Of a stretch of 40,788 nt of DNA, positions 1 to 8,738 are shown piece after piece. Source of the stretch: Planctomycetota bacterium (GTDB taxonomy: Bacteria; Planctomycetota; Brocadiia; CAIUPP01). Under the pieces are notes generated by a model. That model saw only the letters and a program-made list of their open reading frames with translations. It was not told the origin of the DNA and ran no database searches. The stretch is from assembly GCA_022705425.1 (NCBI GenBank), contig JAKJEM010000020.1, positions 9,989-50,776 on the forward strand, given 5' to 3'. Made by a program: the position numbers and the translations under genes. How positions within the stretch are numbered: the stretch's first letter is position 1; every line of letters begins with the position of its first letter.

Positions 1-1110
1 CCGCCACGCCTCGATCATGGCCAGAGCGCAGCGGATGCTCTTGATACACTGCTCGCGGGTCTTGCCGTTCCCAACGGCGCCGCCGGTCGTTTTCAGTGTG
101 AAGCCGCCGCCCGGCGCGCCTTCGTCAATGGCCTGTTTCACCAGGTCGCGCACGTCGGCGATCTGGAAGGTGTCGAGCGCGAAGGCCTGCGAGATGACGT
201 TGCCGGAGAGGAGCATGCGTCGCCCGACCAGTTTCTTGGCGCGCGCCAGGGAGTTGTCGGCGTAGGGGGGCGGCTCCAAAGGCTCGACGGCGTCCACGCC
301 CATGTCCGCAAAGCGTTCCAGGAACTCGCCGCTGTTTCCGTGGCAGTGAGCCCGGTGTCGTCCGCCGATCCGATGGATGGCGTCGTTGATGCGCCGGTCG
401 AAGGGAAAGACCATGCGATCGAAGTGACTCGGGCCCAGCCAGGGGGGGATCAGCATCTCAAGGGCGTACGTCATGAAGACCGGCGGGTCGGCCGGTTTCG
501 CCTCGCGCAGCGATTCCATGGAGGCGCAGACCTGCTCCGCGCAGGCGTCAAGGTAGCGTGTCATCAGCCGCTCTTCGGTCATCATCCAGGAGTAAACTTC
601 ATCCATTGCGCTGTTGCGCACCAGAGAGCCCAGGGGGTGGAAGAGACCCGTGCAGGGAAGGCCGCGCGCGCCCACCCTGGCGCAACCTTCGTTGTATCGG
701 GCCGCGTTGAACGGCCTCGGGTGCCGCTGCGCCAGGGCTATGCGGCGGAAGTCCTCCACCGTGGCGATGAAGCGCTTCTCCCAGTGGAAGTCATGGGGGT
801 CCGCGTCGCCGTGGACGTGCTTCGTGATGGACGTGAAGTCGCCCGCCGGTGTCCGGTGCGTCCGCAGGAGCCGCTTGAACTGCCCCGGGACGTCCTCAAT
901 AACCTCCTCGCTGCAGGTCGTGTCCAGTCCCAGAAAGCCCCAATCGAAACCGGGCACGGCGCAGAAGTTGTCGGCCTCGTCGCGCTGGAAGGCGGCGATC
1001 TTGTCGGCGTCCGGGAGTTCTCGCGCCGGCGGGTACAGGTACATCTCGATCGGCACACGGTCGGGCTCGCGGAAGCTCCAGGCCGTTAGCAGGCGCGTCT
1101 TTGAGTCCAT
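1..1110 (-). CDS. Uroporphyrinogen decarboxylase (URO-D)-like protein, 3' end outside window
   Basis: The minus strand is open from an ATG at 1110 to the left edge (370 codons, no stop), so the C-terminus is missing. The protein begins MDSKTRLLTAWSFREPDRVP, the usual start of the URO-D/MtaA-like superfamily. It carries a His-Cys-His cluster (H255-C256-H257, in AHCHGNSGEFLERF) followed by MGVDAVEPLEPPP and LLSGNVI, which resembles the metal-binding and pocket regions of the corrinoid methyltransferase branch rather than haem HemE. An AGGAG site lies 7 bases upstream of the ATG. It follows the regulator gene by 29 bases on the same strand, so the two are probably co-transcribed. URO-D-like proteins of unknown substrate recur in sugar clusters of PVC-type bacteria; a methyl transfer or decarboxylation role is inferred only. 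The family call is firm and the reaction is unknown. Confidence 0.85.
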   Translation of the reverse strand, partial: MDSKTRLLTAWSFREPDRVPIEMYLYPPARELPDADKIAAFQRDEADNFCAVPGFDWGFLGLDTTCSEEVIEDVPGQFKRLLRTHRTPAGDFTSITKHVHGDADPHDFHWEKRFIATVEDFRRIALAQRHPRPFNAARYNEGCARVGARGLPCTGLFHPLGSLVRNSAMDEVYSWMMTEERLMTRYLDACAEQVCASMESLREAKPADPPVFMTYALEMLIPPWLGPSHFDRMVFPFDRRINDAIHRIGGRHRAHCHGNSGEFLERFADMGVDAVEPLEPPPYADNSLARAKKLVGRRMLLSGNVISQAFALDTFQIADVRDLVKQAIDEGAPGGGFTLKTTGGAVGNGKTREQCIKSIRCALAMIEAWR

Positions 1111-1139
1111 GGTTTTCTCCTGGTGAGACGGCGTCGAGA

Positions 1140-2246
1140 TCATGGGACGCCGGGATGACATTGCAGGAGGATGTCGGGCATCGTTCCCGCGACCGGTTCT
1201 GGACAGAGGCCCACGGAACGGCGCAGGACCAGCGGGGCCTCAATCTCGCGCTTTTCCGCCGGACGCCAGCCGGAGATGAGGCGCTCGACGAGCATCTCCG
1301 CTGCCGCCGCCCCCAACTGCGCCGTCGGTTCCCGAAAGGTCGTCAGAAAGGGGGGATGGTGCGTCCAGGTGAGGTCGTCAAAGCCGATGACGGACACGTC
1401 GCGTCCGACGGTGAGGCCCGCGTCGTCGAGCGCCGCGCAGGCCCCGGCGGCGAGGTAATCGCGCGCGGCCACGATGGCCGTGGGTCGCCTGCCGCTCTGC
1501 AGGAGGTCCCGCGTCAGCTGGAAGGCGCGCGCGGAATCGTTCGCCGGATTCACGAGGATCATCCCCTCGTCCAAGGGCAAGCCCGTTTCCTCGATGGCGG
1601 CACGAAAGCCCGCGAGGGCGCGGCGGTAGAAGAATATCTCCGGGGGCCGCATCAACAGCGCGATCCGGCGGTGCCCCAGCGCCGCCAGCAGCCGAACCGC
1701 CGTCCGTGTCGTCTTGCCGTGATCCACCCAGGTGCTCGTGAAGGGCAGGTCCTGTTCCAGGTTTGCCACGGCGTAGGGAAAGCGCGCCTCTTCGAGGCGA
1801 TTGAGGAGATCCACCGCGCCGAGTTCCTCGATGAAGAGCGCCCCGGCGCAGTGTCCGATCAGCGCCTCGGCCCGCAGTTCGCGCGGCGACTCGATGGGGC
1901 GGACCTCGCACCGCTGGTTGAGCCGCGCCAAGGCGGCTTGGGCGCCGGCGGCGATGCGCGCGCCTTCCGGCTTGTCCGTCACGCCGCGCGCGTAGAGCAG
2001 ATGGATAGCCTGGGTCGGCGGGCGTTCGGCCACCGGCCGGACTCGTGTGCCCCGACGCGGCGCCTGCTCGATGATCCCCGCCTCCTGGAGGGGGCCGAGG
2101 GCCTTTGAAATTGTTGTGCGGCTGGTGCGGAACTCGCGGGCAAGCTGTTCCTCGGTGGGCATCGGGCACCCCGGAGGATAGACGCCCTCCGCAATCCGGC
2201 GGCGTACCTCTGCGGCGACCTGGTCACGCACAAGGAATCTGCGCAC
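1140..2246 (-). CDS. GntR/LacI hybrid transcriptional regulator 1
   Basis: This 368-residue regulator has an N-terminal GntR winged helix-turn-helix (about residues 5-75; MPTEEQLAREF, then SRTTISKALGPL as recognition helix, then a basic wing, RRGTRVRP). A LacI/GalR-type sugar-binding domain follows (about 85-360; VSVIGFDDLTW, GHRRIALLMRP, typical of periplasmic-binding-like effector domains). The layout is that of AraR-type repressors, which release DNA on binding a sugar. The start is a GTG at 2246, chosen because MRRFLVRDQVAAEVRRR aligns with the start of the paralogue at 21955. It is divergent from the secreted enzyme gene at 2457 and upstream of the URO-D-like gene. Its own promoter region contains an inverted repeat, so autoregulation is likely. 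The effector is presumably a sugar released by the neighbouring enzymes (inference). Confidence 0.92.
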   Translation of the reverse strand: MRRFLVRDQVAAEVRRRIAEGVYPPGCPMPTEEQLAREFRTSRTTISKALGPLQEAGIIEQAPRRGTRVRPVAERPPTQAIHLLYARGVTDKPEGARIAAGAQAALARLNQRCEVRPIESPRELRAEALIGHCAGALFIEELGAVDLLNRLEEARFPYAVANLEQDLPFTSTWVDHGKTTRTAVRLLAALGHRRIALLMRPPEIFFYRRALAGFRAAIEETGLPLDEGMILVNPANDSARAFQLTRDLLQSGRRPTAIVAARDYLAAGACAALDDAGLTVGRDVSVIGFDDLTWTHHPPFLTTFREPTAQLGAAAAEMLVERLISGWRPAEKREIEAPLVLRRSVGLCPEPVAGTMPDILLQCHPGVP

Positions 2247-2271
2247 GGCTCTTGTGCCTCTCCGGCATGAT

Positions 2272-2310
2272 ACCGATAGTAGTCAATATCTGGTGGATGA
2301 GTCTATCGGT
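2272..2310. promoter_or_regulatory. Candidate operator of regulator 1 (ACCGATAG / CTATCGGT inverted repeat)
   Basis: ACCGATAG at 2272-2279 is matched exactly by its reverse complement CTATCGGT at 2303-2310, with 23 bases between. The right arm overlaps the putative -10 of the regulator 1 promoter. The core ACCGATA recurs in the operator-like site of regulator 2 at 22005-22011. Binding by regulator 1 is inferred. Confidence 0.5.
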
Positions 2311-2328
2311 CCTAGCCAACAATGTCAA
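2300..2328 (-). promoter_or_regulatory. Putative sigma-70 promoter of regulator 1
   Basis: On the minus strand TTGACA (2328-2323) is followed after 17 bases by TAGACT (2305-2300). The -35 is perfect and the -10 has two mismatches. The start codon lies about 50 bases downstream, with the inverted repeat in between. Confidence 0.45.
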
Positions 2329-2363
2329 TGGACTCGATCGCAATCCATGTGGTCATGTCCAGC

Positions 2364-2399
2364 TTGATATTCTACACAGGGTGTCGGTAGAATGATACC
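2364..2399 (+). promoter_or_regulatory. Putative promoter and overlapping operator for the 2457 gene
   Basis: TTGATA (2364-2369) and TAGAAT (2388-2393) are spaced by 18 bases, a plausible sigma-70 promoter. The -10 lies inside GGTAGAATGATACC (2386-2399), an imperfect palindrome with GGTA/TACC ends. The GGTA...TACC ends also occur in the site in front of regulator 2, so repression by occlusion of the -10 is plausible. Confidence 0.4.
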
Positions 2400-2456
2400 A
2401 CTTATATGCTATGCGTGTTGCATCGTGAATGAAAGACCGTTGGGGGAGGAGTGATC

Positions 2457-5400
2457 ATGACGACCGGCGTCTGTGGAATCGCGGCTTTGGTGCTGTCGGC
2501 TCTTGCGACTTCCGCAACGGGGGCATCGGCGCAAGGGGTCTGGGTGGAGGGGAAGGAGGGCGACGAGCGCACCTTCGTGATTCAGAACGAGCGCCTGCGC
2601 CTGGTGGTCTTCCCGGATCTGGGCGGGCGCATCGGGCAGATGGTGGACCTGGCCGACGGGACGAACCTGGTTCACTGGGACCTGGGGCCGAATGCCGTCT
2701 ATCACGGCGAGGGGGGTGCGCTGGACGACCGGCGCAATACCTTCGAGCAGTACCGCGCCGAACTTCGTCCGTCCGACGGTCGGGCTCACGCGCTCAGGCT
2801 GGAATACTCGAAGGACAACGTCACCCTCCGCAAGACGATTTCCCTTCCGCCGGGCAGCGCCACCGTGCGCGTGGACTACGTCTTTGAGAACGCCTCGCAG
2901 GAGGACATCAAGGACTATGGGGTGATGATCAAGAACTGGTTCCTGCCGGGGGGGCGGCGCATCACAACGGACGATCTCTACTGCCTTCCCACCAACCGGG
3001 GGGTGCGCCGCGTGGAGGGGTTCAAGTGCAACTTCCGCCAGTACGAGGAGTTGCGCGACAAGTTCATGAACAATGTCGGCGCCTGGAACGGGGTCGTCAA
3101 CGTCCCCGCCCGGCGCGGCGTCGCGGTTGCCTTCTCCAACGACTACCTCCGGCAGTTCTACGTCTGGGAGGGCGGGGTCGAGATTCCGACCTACGAGTGG
3201 GTCTTTGGCGGGCTGCCGGCCGGACGGCGGGCGGAGGTTTCCTTCTGGATTCACGTGGTGCGGGGGATGGAGCGGTATTCTCACGCCGGCCGCGACGCCG
3301 TGGCCGCGCTGAGTTTTGACGCCGCCGCGTCGCGGATCGAGACGGCAGTCTTCTCCGCGCAGCGGGACTTGGCTGATGCGCGGGTCGAAACGGAGGTGCG
3401 ACGACTGCCGGACGAGCCTTTCCGCCGGATCGGCCCAACGATCCTCGGACCGCTGGCGCGGGCGGGCGTAGGGCGGGGCGGCACGTCGTGGAAGCCGGAG
3501 GGCGAGGGAACCTATGTCATCCGTCAGCGGCTGATGGACGGGGGGGTGATCCTGGCCGAGTACGAGGAAGCTGTCGTTGTGGGGAAGTCCTCCGGCGAGT
3601 ATGCGGCCCCGCCGCGGTTTCCGGACACAGCCGCCTTCGAACCGCTGCGCGGATGGAAGAAGCTTCCGCCGCAGGACGTGGCCTCCCCGCAGGCGGAGGA
3701 CACCAAGCGGGGTTACCTTGTGTACTTGGATGAATTCGCCGAACCGACGCAGCGCGGCAAGGCCGCGCGCGGCCTTGTTCTTGACCTGGGGCAGGGCGAG
3801 TCCAAGACCTTCGGCTTCCGCCTGCGCGCCCTGGAGGACCTGAAGGGCGTCGCCGTGTCCCTCGCTGCGGAGGGGGCCTTTCCGCTGGAGGCCGAACTCT
3901 TCGGCGTTGAGCGCGTTCCCCTGGACTTCAAGAAGACGCTGAGCATGGAGCGCACGGGGGAGAAACTGGTTCCCTGGGTCGTCGGCGACATGAAAAGGGG
4001 CGAGGACCGCTCCGCTTGGATTCGGCTGCGCTCTCCCAGGGACGCTTCGGGCAAGGCGCGCCTCCGCGTCCGGATCGCTCCGCAGCAGCGCGAGGCGTAC
4101 GACCTCGTCGCCGAGGTTACGCTCTGGCCGGTCGCCCTGCCTCGCCCGAACCTCATCAGCCTCGAAGCGGAGCACTCCCTGGCCATCCTGCCGGGGTGCT
4201 GGCGGGAGAAGGAACGCGCGTGGAATCTCGACACGCTCGACGCCTATGCGCGAGACCTCGGCGAACACCTGGCCGACTTCGAGCAGGGCTTCTGGGGCTG
4301 GTGCGCCGGTCTGCGCGACAACGGCCTGCTGCGCCTGGCGACGACCGGCCAGCCGGTGGCCGAGTATCTCCGCGCCACGCCGGAACCGCGCGATCCACCC
4401 CCCATTGATTTCTCCGCCTTCAACCCCGTCTTCGACGCGGCGATCCGCCACGGCATGATTCGCTTCAGCGCCAACTATGCCACACTCCCGCCCAAGCCCG
4501 CCCAGGCCTGGATTATCCGCGAGGCCGCCCGGTACCTTCGAGACCGCGGCTACCCCGCCGAGGACATCTGGTGCAAGTACCTCGACGAGAAACCCGCCAC
4601 GGAGTTCCCCAAGATGGTATCCGTCACCCCGTGGCTGCGGGAGAACGGCTACCGCCCCTACAGCACCTTCCACAACACCCTGGCCAAGCCCGAAGCCATG
4701 GCAACCCTCAGCCGGGGGTTCGACATGTACCAGGGCGTTTTCACCACGCGTGCCGACCGCGACCGCCGCGCGCAGGAAGGCGCCCTCAAGCCCGGCGATG
4801 AACTGTGGATGTATCAGGGCTGGGGTTCGACGTGGATGTCCTACGCGCAGAACCGCAAGCCGGGTTGGTATGCCGCGGCAACGGGGCTTGACGGCTATCA
4901 CGTGCACGTGTACTACCGATGGCATCCGCTCGACGCCGTGATCTTCCCGACGCCGGACGGCCCGGTCGGCTCTCCGGCCTGGGAGGCCATGCGCGACGGC
5001 ATGGCCGACGCGCAGTACGCGGCTCTGGCGCGGCGCTGGATCGAACGGCTGGAGCGGAGCGGGGCGCGCGAACAGGCGCGCGTCGCGTCCGACCGGCTGA
5101 AGGCCGTCCTCGGGGAGGAGAACTCCCTGGTACCCCTGGTGCGCCAGCGCGCGCAACTCGTGTGGGTCGAGCGCCTCGGGCGTTTCGACGTGCCGACCGC
5201 CGAGCGCGCCCGCGCCGCTCTCCTGGCACTGCTGGCCGAACTCGCCCCGGCAGTGGCAAAGCTGGGACCCTCGCTGTACTATGGGAACCGGCCCCTGGCC
5301 GAGCAGGGCCGCGTTCTGCTGTGCATGGCCTCTGCCGCCGACCGGACCGGCACGGCGCAACTGGCCGGCGAACTCCAGCGGCGCTTCGGTGTGCGCCCGC

Positions 5401-5657
5401 GCGCGGACAAGGCCGGCCCGGAGGACATCCTTCTCGACGTGCGGCACGGCGCGGTTCCCGAGGAATGGCGGGCGCTCATGCCCCAGGTGACCGAGCGATA
5501 CCCCGCCGCCGGGGAGTACGTGATCTGCGCGTCCGCATCGGCGGGCAGCGCGCCCCGGCGGCTGCTGATCTATGGACGCGACCCGGCCGGGTTGGAGAAG
5601 GGAATCCAGTTCTGGACGCGCTTCCTTTCCGGCGAACGGCGCGGACGCGCGATGTAG
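2457..5657 (+). CDS. Secreted GH123/DUF4091-like glycoside hydrolase, mutarotase-like N-terminus (paralogue A)
   Basis: The protein has about 1066 residues. ATG 2457 is preferred over GTG 2451 because the GGGGGAGGA site abuts the GTG but sits 6 bases from the ATG. A signal peptide is clear (MTTGVCGIAALVLSALATS, cleavage near ASAQ). Residues about 30-290 look like a galactose-mutarotase/DUF5107-type beta-sandwich (NERLRLVVFPDLGGRIGQM). A GH123-like barrel follows at about 560-850, with KYLDEKP placing an adjacent acid pair at D710-E711, then the family's WEAMRDGMADAQY helix. The C-terminus (YPAAGEYVI, then IYGRDPAGLEKG) resembles the small GH20b/GH67N-like domain. It is a full-length paralogue of the protein at 27184. 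GH123 enzymes cleave beta-N-acetylgalactosaminides; the substrate here is inferred only. It is probably the first gene of an operon with the 5724 gene and the sulfatase. Confidence 0.85.
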   Translation: MTTGVCGIAALVLSALATSATGASAQGVWVEGKEGDERTFVIQNERLRLVVFPDLGGRIGQMVDLADGTNLVHWDLGPNAVYHGEGGALDDRRNTFEQYRAELRPSDGRAHALRLEYSKDNVTLRKTISLPPGSATVRVDYVFENASQEDIKDYGVMIKNWFLPGGRRITTDDLYCLPTNRGVRRVEGFKCNFRQYEELRDKFMNNVGAWNGVVNVPARRGVAVAFSNDYLRQFYVWEGGVEIPTYEWVFGGLPAGRRAEVSFWIHVVRGMERYSHAGRDAVAALSFDAAASRIETAVFSAQRDLADARVETEVRRLPDEPFRRIGPTILGPLARAGVGRGGTSWKPEGEGTYVIRQRLMDGGVILAEYEEAVVVGKSSGEYAAPPRFPDTAAFEPLRGWKKLPPQDVASPQAEDTKRGYLVYLDEFAEPTQRGKAARGLVLDLGQGESKTFGFRLRALEDLKGVAVSLAAEGAFPLEAELFGVERVPLDFKKTLSMERTGEKLVPWVVGDMKRGEDRSAWIRLRSPRDASGKARLRVRIAPQQREAYDLVAEVTLWPVALPRPNLISLEAEHSLAILPGCWREKERAWNLDTLDAYARDLGEHLADFEQGFWGWCAGLRDNGLLRLATTGQPVAEYLRATPEPRDPPPIDFSAFNPVFDAAIRHGMIRFSANYATLPPKPAQAWIIREAARYLRDRGYPAEDIWCKYLDEKPATEFPKMVSVTPWLRENGYRPYSTFHNTLAKPEAMATLSRGFDMYQGVFTTRADRDRRAQEGALKPGDELWMYQGWGSTWMSYAQNRKPGWYAAATGLDGYHVHVYYRWHPLDAVIFPTPDGPVGSPAWEAMRDGMADAQYAALARRWIERLERSGAREQARVASDRLKAVLGEENSLVPLVRQRAQLVWVERLGRFDVPTAERARAALLALLAELAPAVAKLGPSLYYGNRPLAEQGRVLLCMASAADRTGTAQLAGELQRRFGVRPRADKAGPEDILLDVRHGAVPEEWRALMPQVTERYPAAGEYVICASASAGSAPRRLLIYGRDPAGLEKGIQFWTRFLSGERRGRAM

Positions 5658-5723
5658 CGCCCTGTGCCCGGACGCATCTGCGGGTACGGACACCGCGCCT
5701 CTCCGGTGATGGAGGATGCCGAC

Positions 5724-6692
5724 ATGGCAGCTCGATGGTGGATGGCGGTGCTCGTGGCGCTGACGCTTCTTCCCGGCGCGGCGGGGGGGCAGGGCAGACC
5801 GGTCGCCCTCGTGGCATCGGGGAGTCGTTCCGGCGGCGACAGGAACTTCTTTCGCCACTACGTCATTGCGCCCCTCGAAGTCGTGTCCGAGGACTGCGGC
5901 GAGTTCCTCGAACCTGCCGAGTTCTCGAAGTTCAGTCTGGTCGTCTGGCTGCGCAGCGCGCCGCGCAAGTTCACCCCCGAGCAGGCCGCCGCCATGAAGG
6001 GCTACCTGGAAGGGGGGGGGCGCGTGCTGATGACCAACGGCGCGATCTACTCCGCCTTCGATCGTTCACTCAAGGAATTCCCCTGGCTCGGGGCGCAGTC
6101 CTGGGGCTACTCCAGCGCGGGCTATCGCGCTGAGGCCCTTGATCCTGCCAACGCCCTGCTGGGGGAGGTCGGGGCCGATGCCCCCGAGGCCGTCCGCTGG
6201 CTCACCGCTCCGCACGCCCTCAATGCCTTTCGTGGTGTCAGCCTTCTCGGCAAGGCGGGGGCATGGGCGACGCTGGGGTATATCGAGATCGGCAAGGGGC
6301 GCCTGTACTTCTCCGGATACGGCCCTTACGAGGAGCGCGACCTCGTCTCCCAGAACTCCGTGATGCAGAGCTACCGCAATATCGTCCGCGACGCGAATCC
6401 ACTGAGCGAACGCGACGAGGCCGCCGCGCTGCTGAAGGCCGCCGCGCCGGGGCGTCGCGTGGCGCTCTGGCGGCGCGAGTGGTCGGGGGCTACGGAGCAA
6501 CGCCTGCTCTGGTCGCCCGCCGGGCCTCGTCCGGGGGAGACACTCACGGCCATCGAGTTCGCCAGCGTCCGCAACGAGACGGACACCGCCTTCCTCTGTG
6601 TCCAATCCGTCGAGGACATCCCCTCGGCGCGCGTGACGGCGGAGCCGCTGAAGCGTCCGGACGGCACTCCGTCCGGGGGGGGGGGGCGCTGA
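5724..6692 (+). CDS. GH123/DUF4091-like protein B, 5' fragment (GATase-like domain), frameshifted
   Basis: The start is ATG 5724, with GGAGG 8 bases upstream and a signal peptide (MAARWWMAVLVALTLLPGAA). The first about 270 residues form a class I glutamine-amidotransferase/ThuA-like alpha/beta domain (RPVALVASG, FTPEQAAAMKGYLEGGGRVL, GKGRLYFSGYGP), probably a non-catalytic or sugar-binding module. A linker with LWRREW and PGETLTAIEF leads to the catalytic half. The frame hits a TGA at 6690-6692, directly after a run of 12 G. Adding one G (or removing two) joins it to the frame ending at 8686, giving one protein of about 987 residues that matches the architecture of the 18552 gene. The break is either an indel error or a slippage site. 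Confidence 0.82.
   Translation: MAARWWMAVLVALTLLPGAAGGQGRPVALVASGSRSGGDRNFFRHYVIAPLEVVSEDCGEFLEPAEFSKFSLVVWLRSAPRKFTPEQAAAMKGYLEGGGRVLMTNGAIYSAFDRSLKEFPWLGAQSWGYSSAGYRAEALDPANALLGEVGADAPEAVRWLTAPHALNAFRGVSLLGKAGAWATLGYIEIGKGRLYFSGYGPYEERDLVSQNSVMQSYRNIVRDANPLSERDEAAALLKAAAPGRRVALWRREWSGATEQRLLWSPAGPRPGETLTAIEFASVRNETDTAFLCVQSVEDIPSARVTAEPLKRPDGTPSGGGGR
6675..6686 (+). repeat. 12-G homopolymer at the frameshift in paralogue B
   Basis: Twelve consecutive G lie inside the coding region. Lengths of 13 or 10 restore one continuous frame (Ser-Gly-Gly... then ALSVLVMGR); 12 gives a TGA four bases later. Such tracts are both classic phase-variation slip sites and classic sequencing-error sites. Confidence 0.9.
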
Positions 6693-8686
6693 GTGTGCTG
6701 GTCATGGGGCGCGCCCCCGTCATTCCCTTCACCCCTGCAAAGAACAACGGCTTCGCCGAGGGCACGCGCGACGGGCCCTTCTACCTTCTGCCGCGCGGCA
6801 CGGCCGGGGCGGAGAGCCCCGACGCCTTCCGGCTCAATGCCTTCAGGCCGCGCACGATCTGGGTGCAGATGGACACGCGCGGCCTGCCCCCCGGACGTTA
6901 CGAGAGCCGCCTGCATCTCTCCACCGCTGCCGGCGAATCCCTTGCCGCTCTACCCGTTCGCGTGGACGTTGCGCCCGTCCTGATGCCTGAACCGCGCCTG
7001 GTTCAACTTCGCACCTGGGGCGGCGGCATCCACGCCGAACCGCGTCTCGTCCGCGAGATGCGCCGCCAGGGCAGCGACTGCGGCACAATCAGCTACCCCG
7101 ACCTGACCCGGGTGCGTCTGCGGAACTCCGAGGTCACCCTGCAGTCCGCCCTGCGCGACCCGAAGAGGCATCTCCTCGGGCGACGGCCCATCCCGCGCCT
7201 GGACTTCACCGCCTGGGGCGAGGAGACCCTCGACCTCTTCATCCGGCACGGCATCACCAACCTGGTTCTTCTGGATATTCGCACGGGCGAGAGCTGGGCC
7301 GGCGCCCTCACCGGCGGCAAGTGCGATGTGACGAGCCCCTTCGAGGAATGGCCCGCCCCGTGGCGCGAGGCCTTTGTGGACTACTATGCCCAGCTTCAGG
7401 AATACCTCTCCGAACGCGGATACCTCATGGCCTATCCCCTCTGGACGGACGAACCGGACCTGGAGGGTATCCTCAAGAGCTATCTGCCGCGCGCCAAGGC
7501 CTACATGGCCGCCGGGATGGGTCCCGGCTCGCACTGGACCACCCCCGGCTGGATGACACCGGAGATGACCAACCTCTTCGCTCCATGGACGCGCGATTTC
7601 TCGATGTATCAGTATGGGTATCCGAACTTCCAACGCTTCCTGCGCGAGGGGACGGTGAAGCTGCCGGAGCACAGCATCGTCGGCTTCACGCGCGGCGGTA
7701 CGGGGCTGGCCGTCCGGCAGCCTCACGCGCAGAGCCGGATTCTCGGTTGGCAGGTCATCCATCAGGGACCGCCGGCCCACTTCGTCCGCACGGGGCCGAT
7801 CTGGAAGTCGTGGCTCTACTATGTGGACTTCACCGCCATGTCGTGGTCGCGTGCCGGCGGGGTGCAGGGGGAGCGGCTGATCTCCTACGGTTCGAGCGAC
7901 CCAAAGGACCTTTCGGCGGAGATGCTTTCATCGAGCGACTGGGAGGGGGCGCGCGACGGCGTGGATGACGCGAATCTGGCCCGGATGGTCGAGTGGTACC
8001 TCCCGCGCCTGCGCGCCCGAGCCGACGGGCCCTGGAAGGACCGCTTGGCGCAGATCGAGGCCGACCGGGCTCGATGGTTCAAGAAGGACGGCCCGTTCCC
8101 CATCGGCGAGAAGCCCGTTGATTATCGCTGGGAGCGCAAGGATCAGCCTCTCTTCGAGTATCACATCACCGTGGCCGAGGCGGACGCGACGCCGGATATG
8201 GATTCGGCGAAGCGCCACGTGATCGGGCTGTTGCGCGAGATGGCGCCGCACACCCGGAGCGAGGACATCCAGGTCTCCTGGCACGATTGGGTCCTCGTGC
8301 GCGACGGGCGGCCCGCGGCGACGGTCATGGTCTCCCCCGGCGCGTCGGAGGCCGTCAAGTCCGCTGCGCGCGAGATCGCCGCCCACGTCGCGCGCGACAC
8401 CGGAGTCGTTCTGCCCCTCCGCGAGAGCGACGACCCCGGCGGTGTTCCCGGAAGGCGCATCCTGGTGGCCGAGGCGAAGGACGCCCCGGCGGTTGCGTTG
8501 ATGAAGGCCCTTGACGTGCAACTCGATGCGCGCTATCCCGGCGCGGGAAGCTATCGCATCCTGCGACGCCCGGAACGCGACCTGGTGGCCATCCTCGGCA
8601 CGGACGAGGCGGGCGTGGCGCGCGGCGTCCGCAACTGGCGCGCCTTTGTCAACCCCCAGGGGCACTGGCTGCTGAACCGGCCCTGA
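6686..8686 (+). CDS. GH123/DUF4091-like protein B, 3' fragment (catalytic domain)
   Basis: This is the continuation of the 5724 gene in the shifted frame. If translated separately it could start at GTG 6695, three bases after the TGA of the first fragment with the G tract as a ribosome site, or at ATG 6704. The segment encodes a beta-sandwich linker (PRTIWVQMDTRGLPPGRYES, family-typical), then a GH123-like barrel with the acid pair Asp-Glu at 7448-7453 (context LWTDEP), a FSMYQYGYPNFQRF strand/loop, and the SDWEGARDGVDDANL helix. The last about 110 residues hold the GH20b-like module (RYPGAGSYRIL, ILGTDEAGVARG). The sulfatase gene follows 52 bases after the stop. Confidence 0.83.
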   Translation, partial: ALSVLVMGRAPVIPFTPAKNNGFAEGTRDGPFYLLPRGTAGAESPDAFRLNAFRPRTIWVQMDTRGLPPGRYESRLHLSTAAGESLAALPVRVDVAPVLMPEPRLVQLRTWGGGIHAEPRLVREMRRQGSDCGTISYPDLTRVRLRNSEVTLQSALRDPKRHLLGRRPIPRLDFTAWGEETLDLFIRHGITNLVLLDIRTGESWAGALTGGKCDVTSPFEEWPAPWREAFVDYYAQLQEYLSERGYLMAYPLWTDEPDLEGILKSYLPRAKAYMAAGMGPGSHWTTPGWMTPEMTNLFAPWTRDFSMYQYGYPNFQRFLREGTVKLPEHSIVGFTRGGTGLAVRQPHAQSRILGWQVIHQGPPAHFVRTGPIWKSWLYYVDFTAMSWSRAGGVQGERLISYGSSDPKDLSAEMLSSSDWEGARDGVDDANLARMVEWYLPRLRARADGPWKDRLAQIEADRARWFKKDGPFPIGEKPVDYRWERKDQPLFEYHITVAEADATPDMDSAKRHVIGLLREMAPHTRSEDIQVSWHDWVLVRDGRPAATVMVSPGASEAVKSAAREIAAHVARDTGVVLPLRESDDPGGVPGRRILVAEAKDAPAVALMKALDVQLDARYPGAGSYRILRRPERDLVAILGTDEAGVARGVRNWRAFVNPQGHWLLNRP

Positions 8687-8738
8687 GGTTCGGTCCGGGG
8701 TTCGTCTCGCCGTATGGGCTTGGAAAGGAGACGCGTTT

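Noticed and set aside
2409..5858. Open frame of 1149 codons on the minus strand, antisense to the 2457 gene
   Set aside because: It mirrors a gene with signal peptide, family motifs and a good start; its own translation is Arg/Gly/Pro-rich without any domain. High GC leaves antisense frames open.
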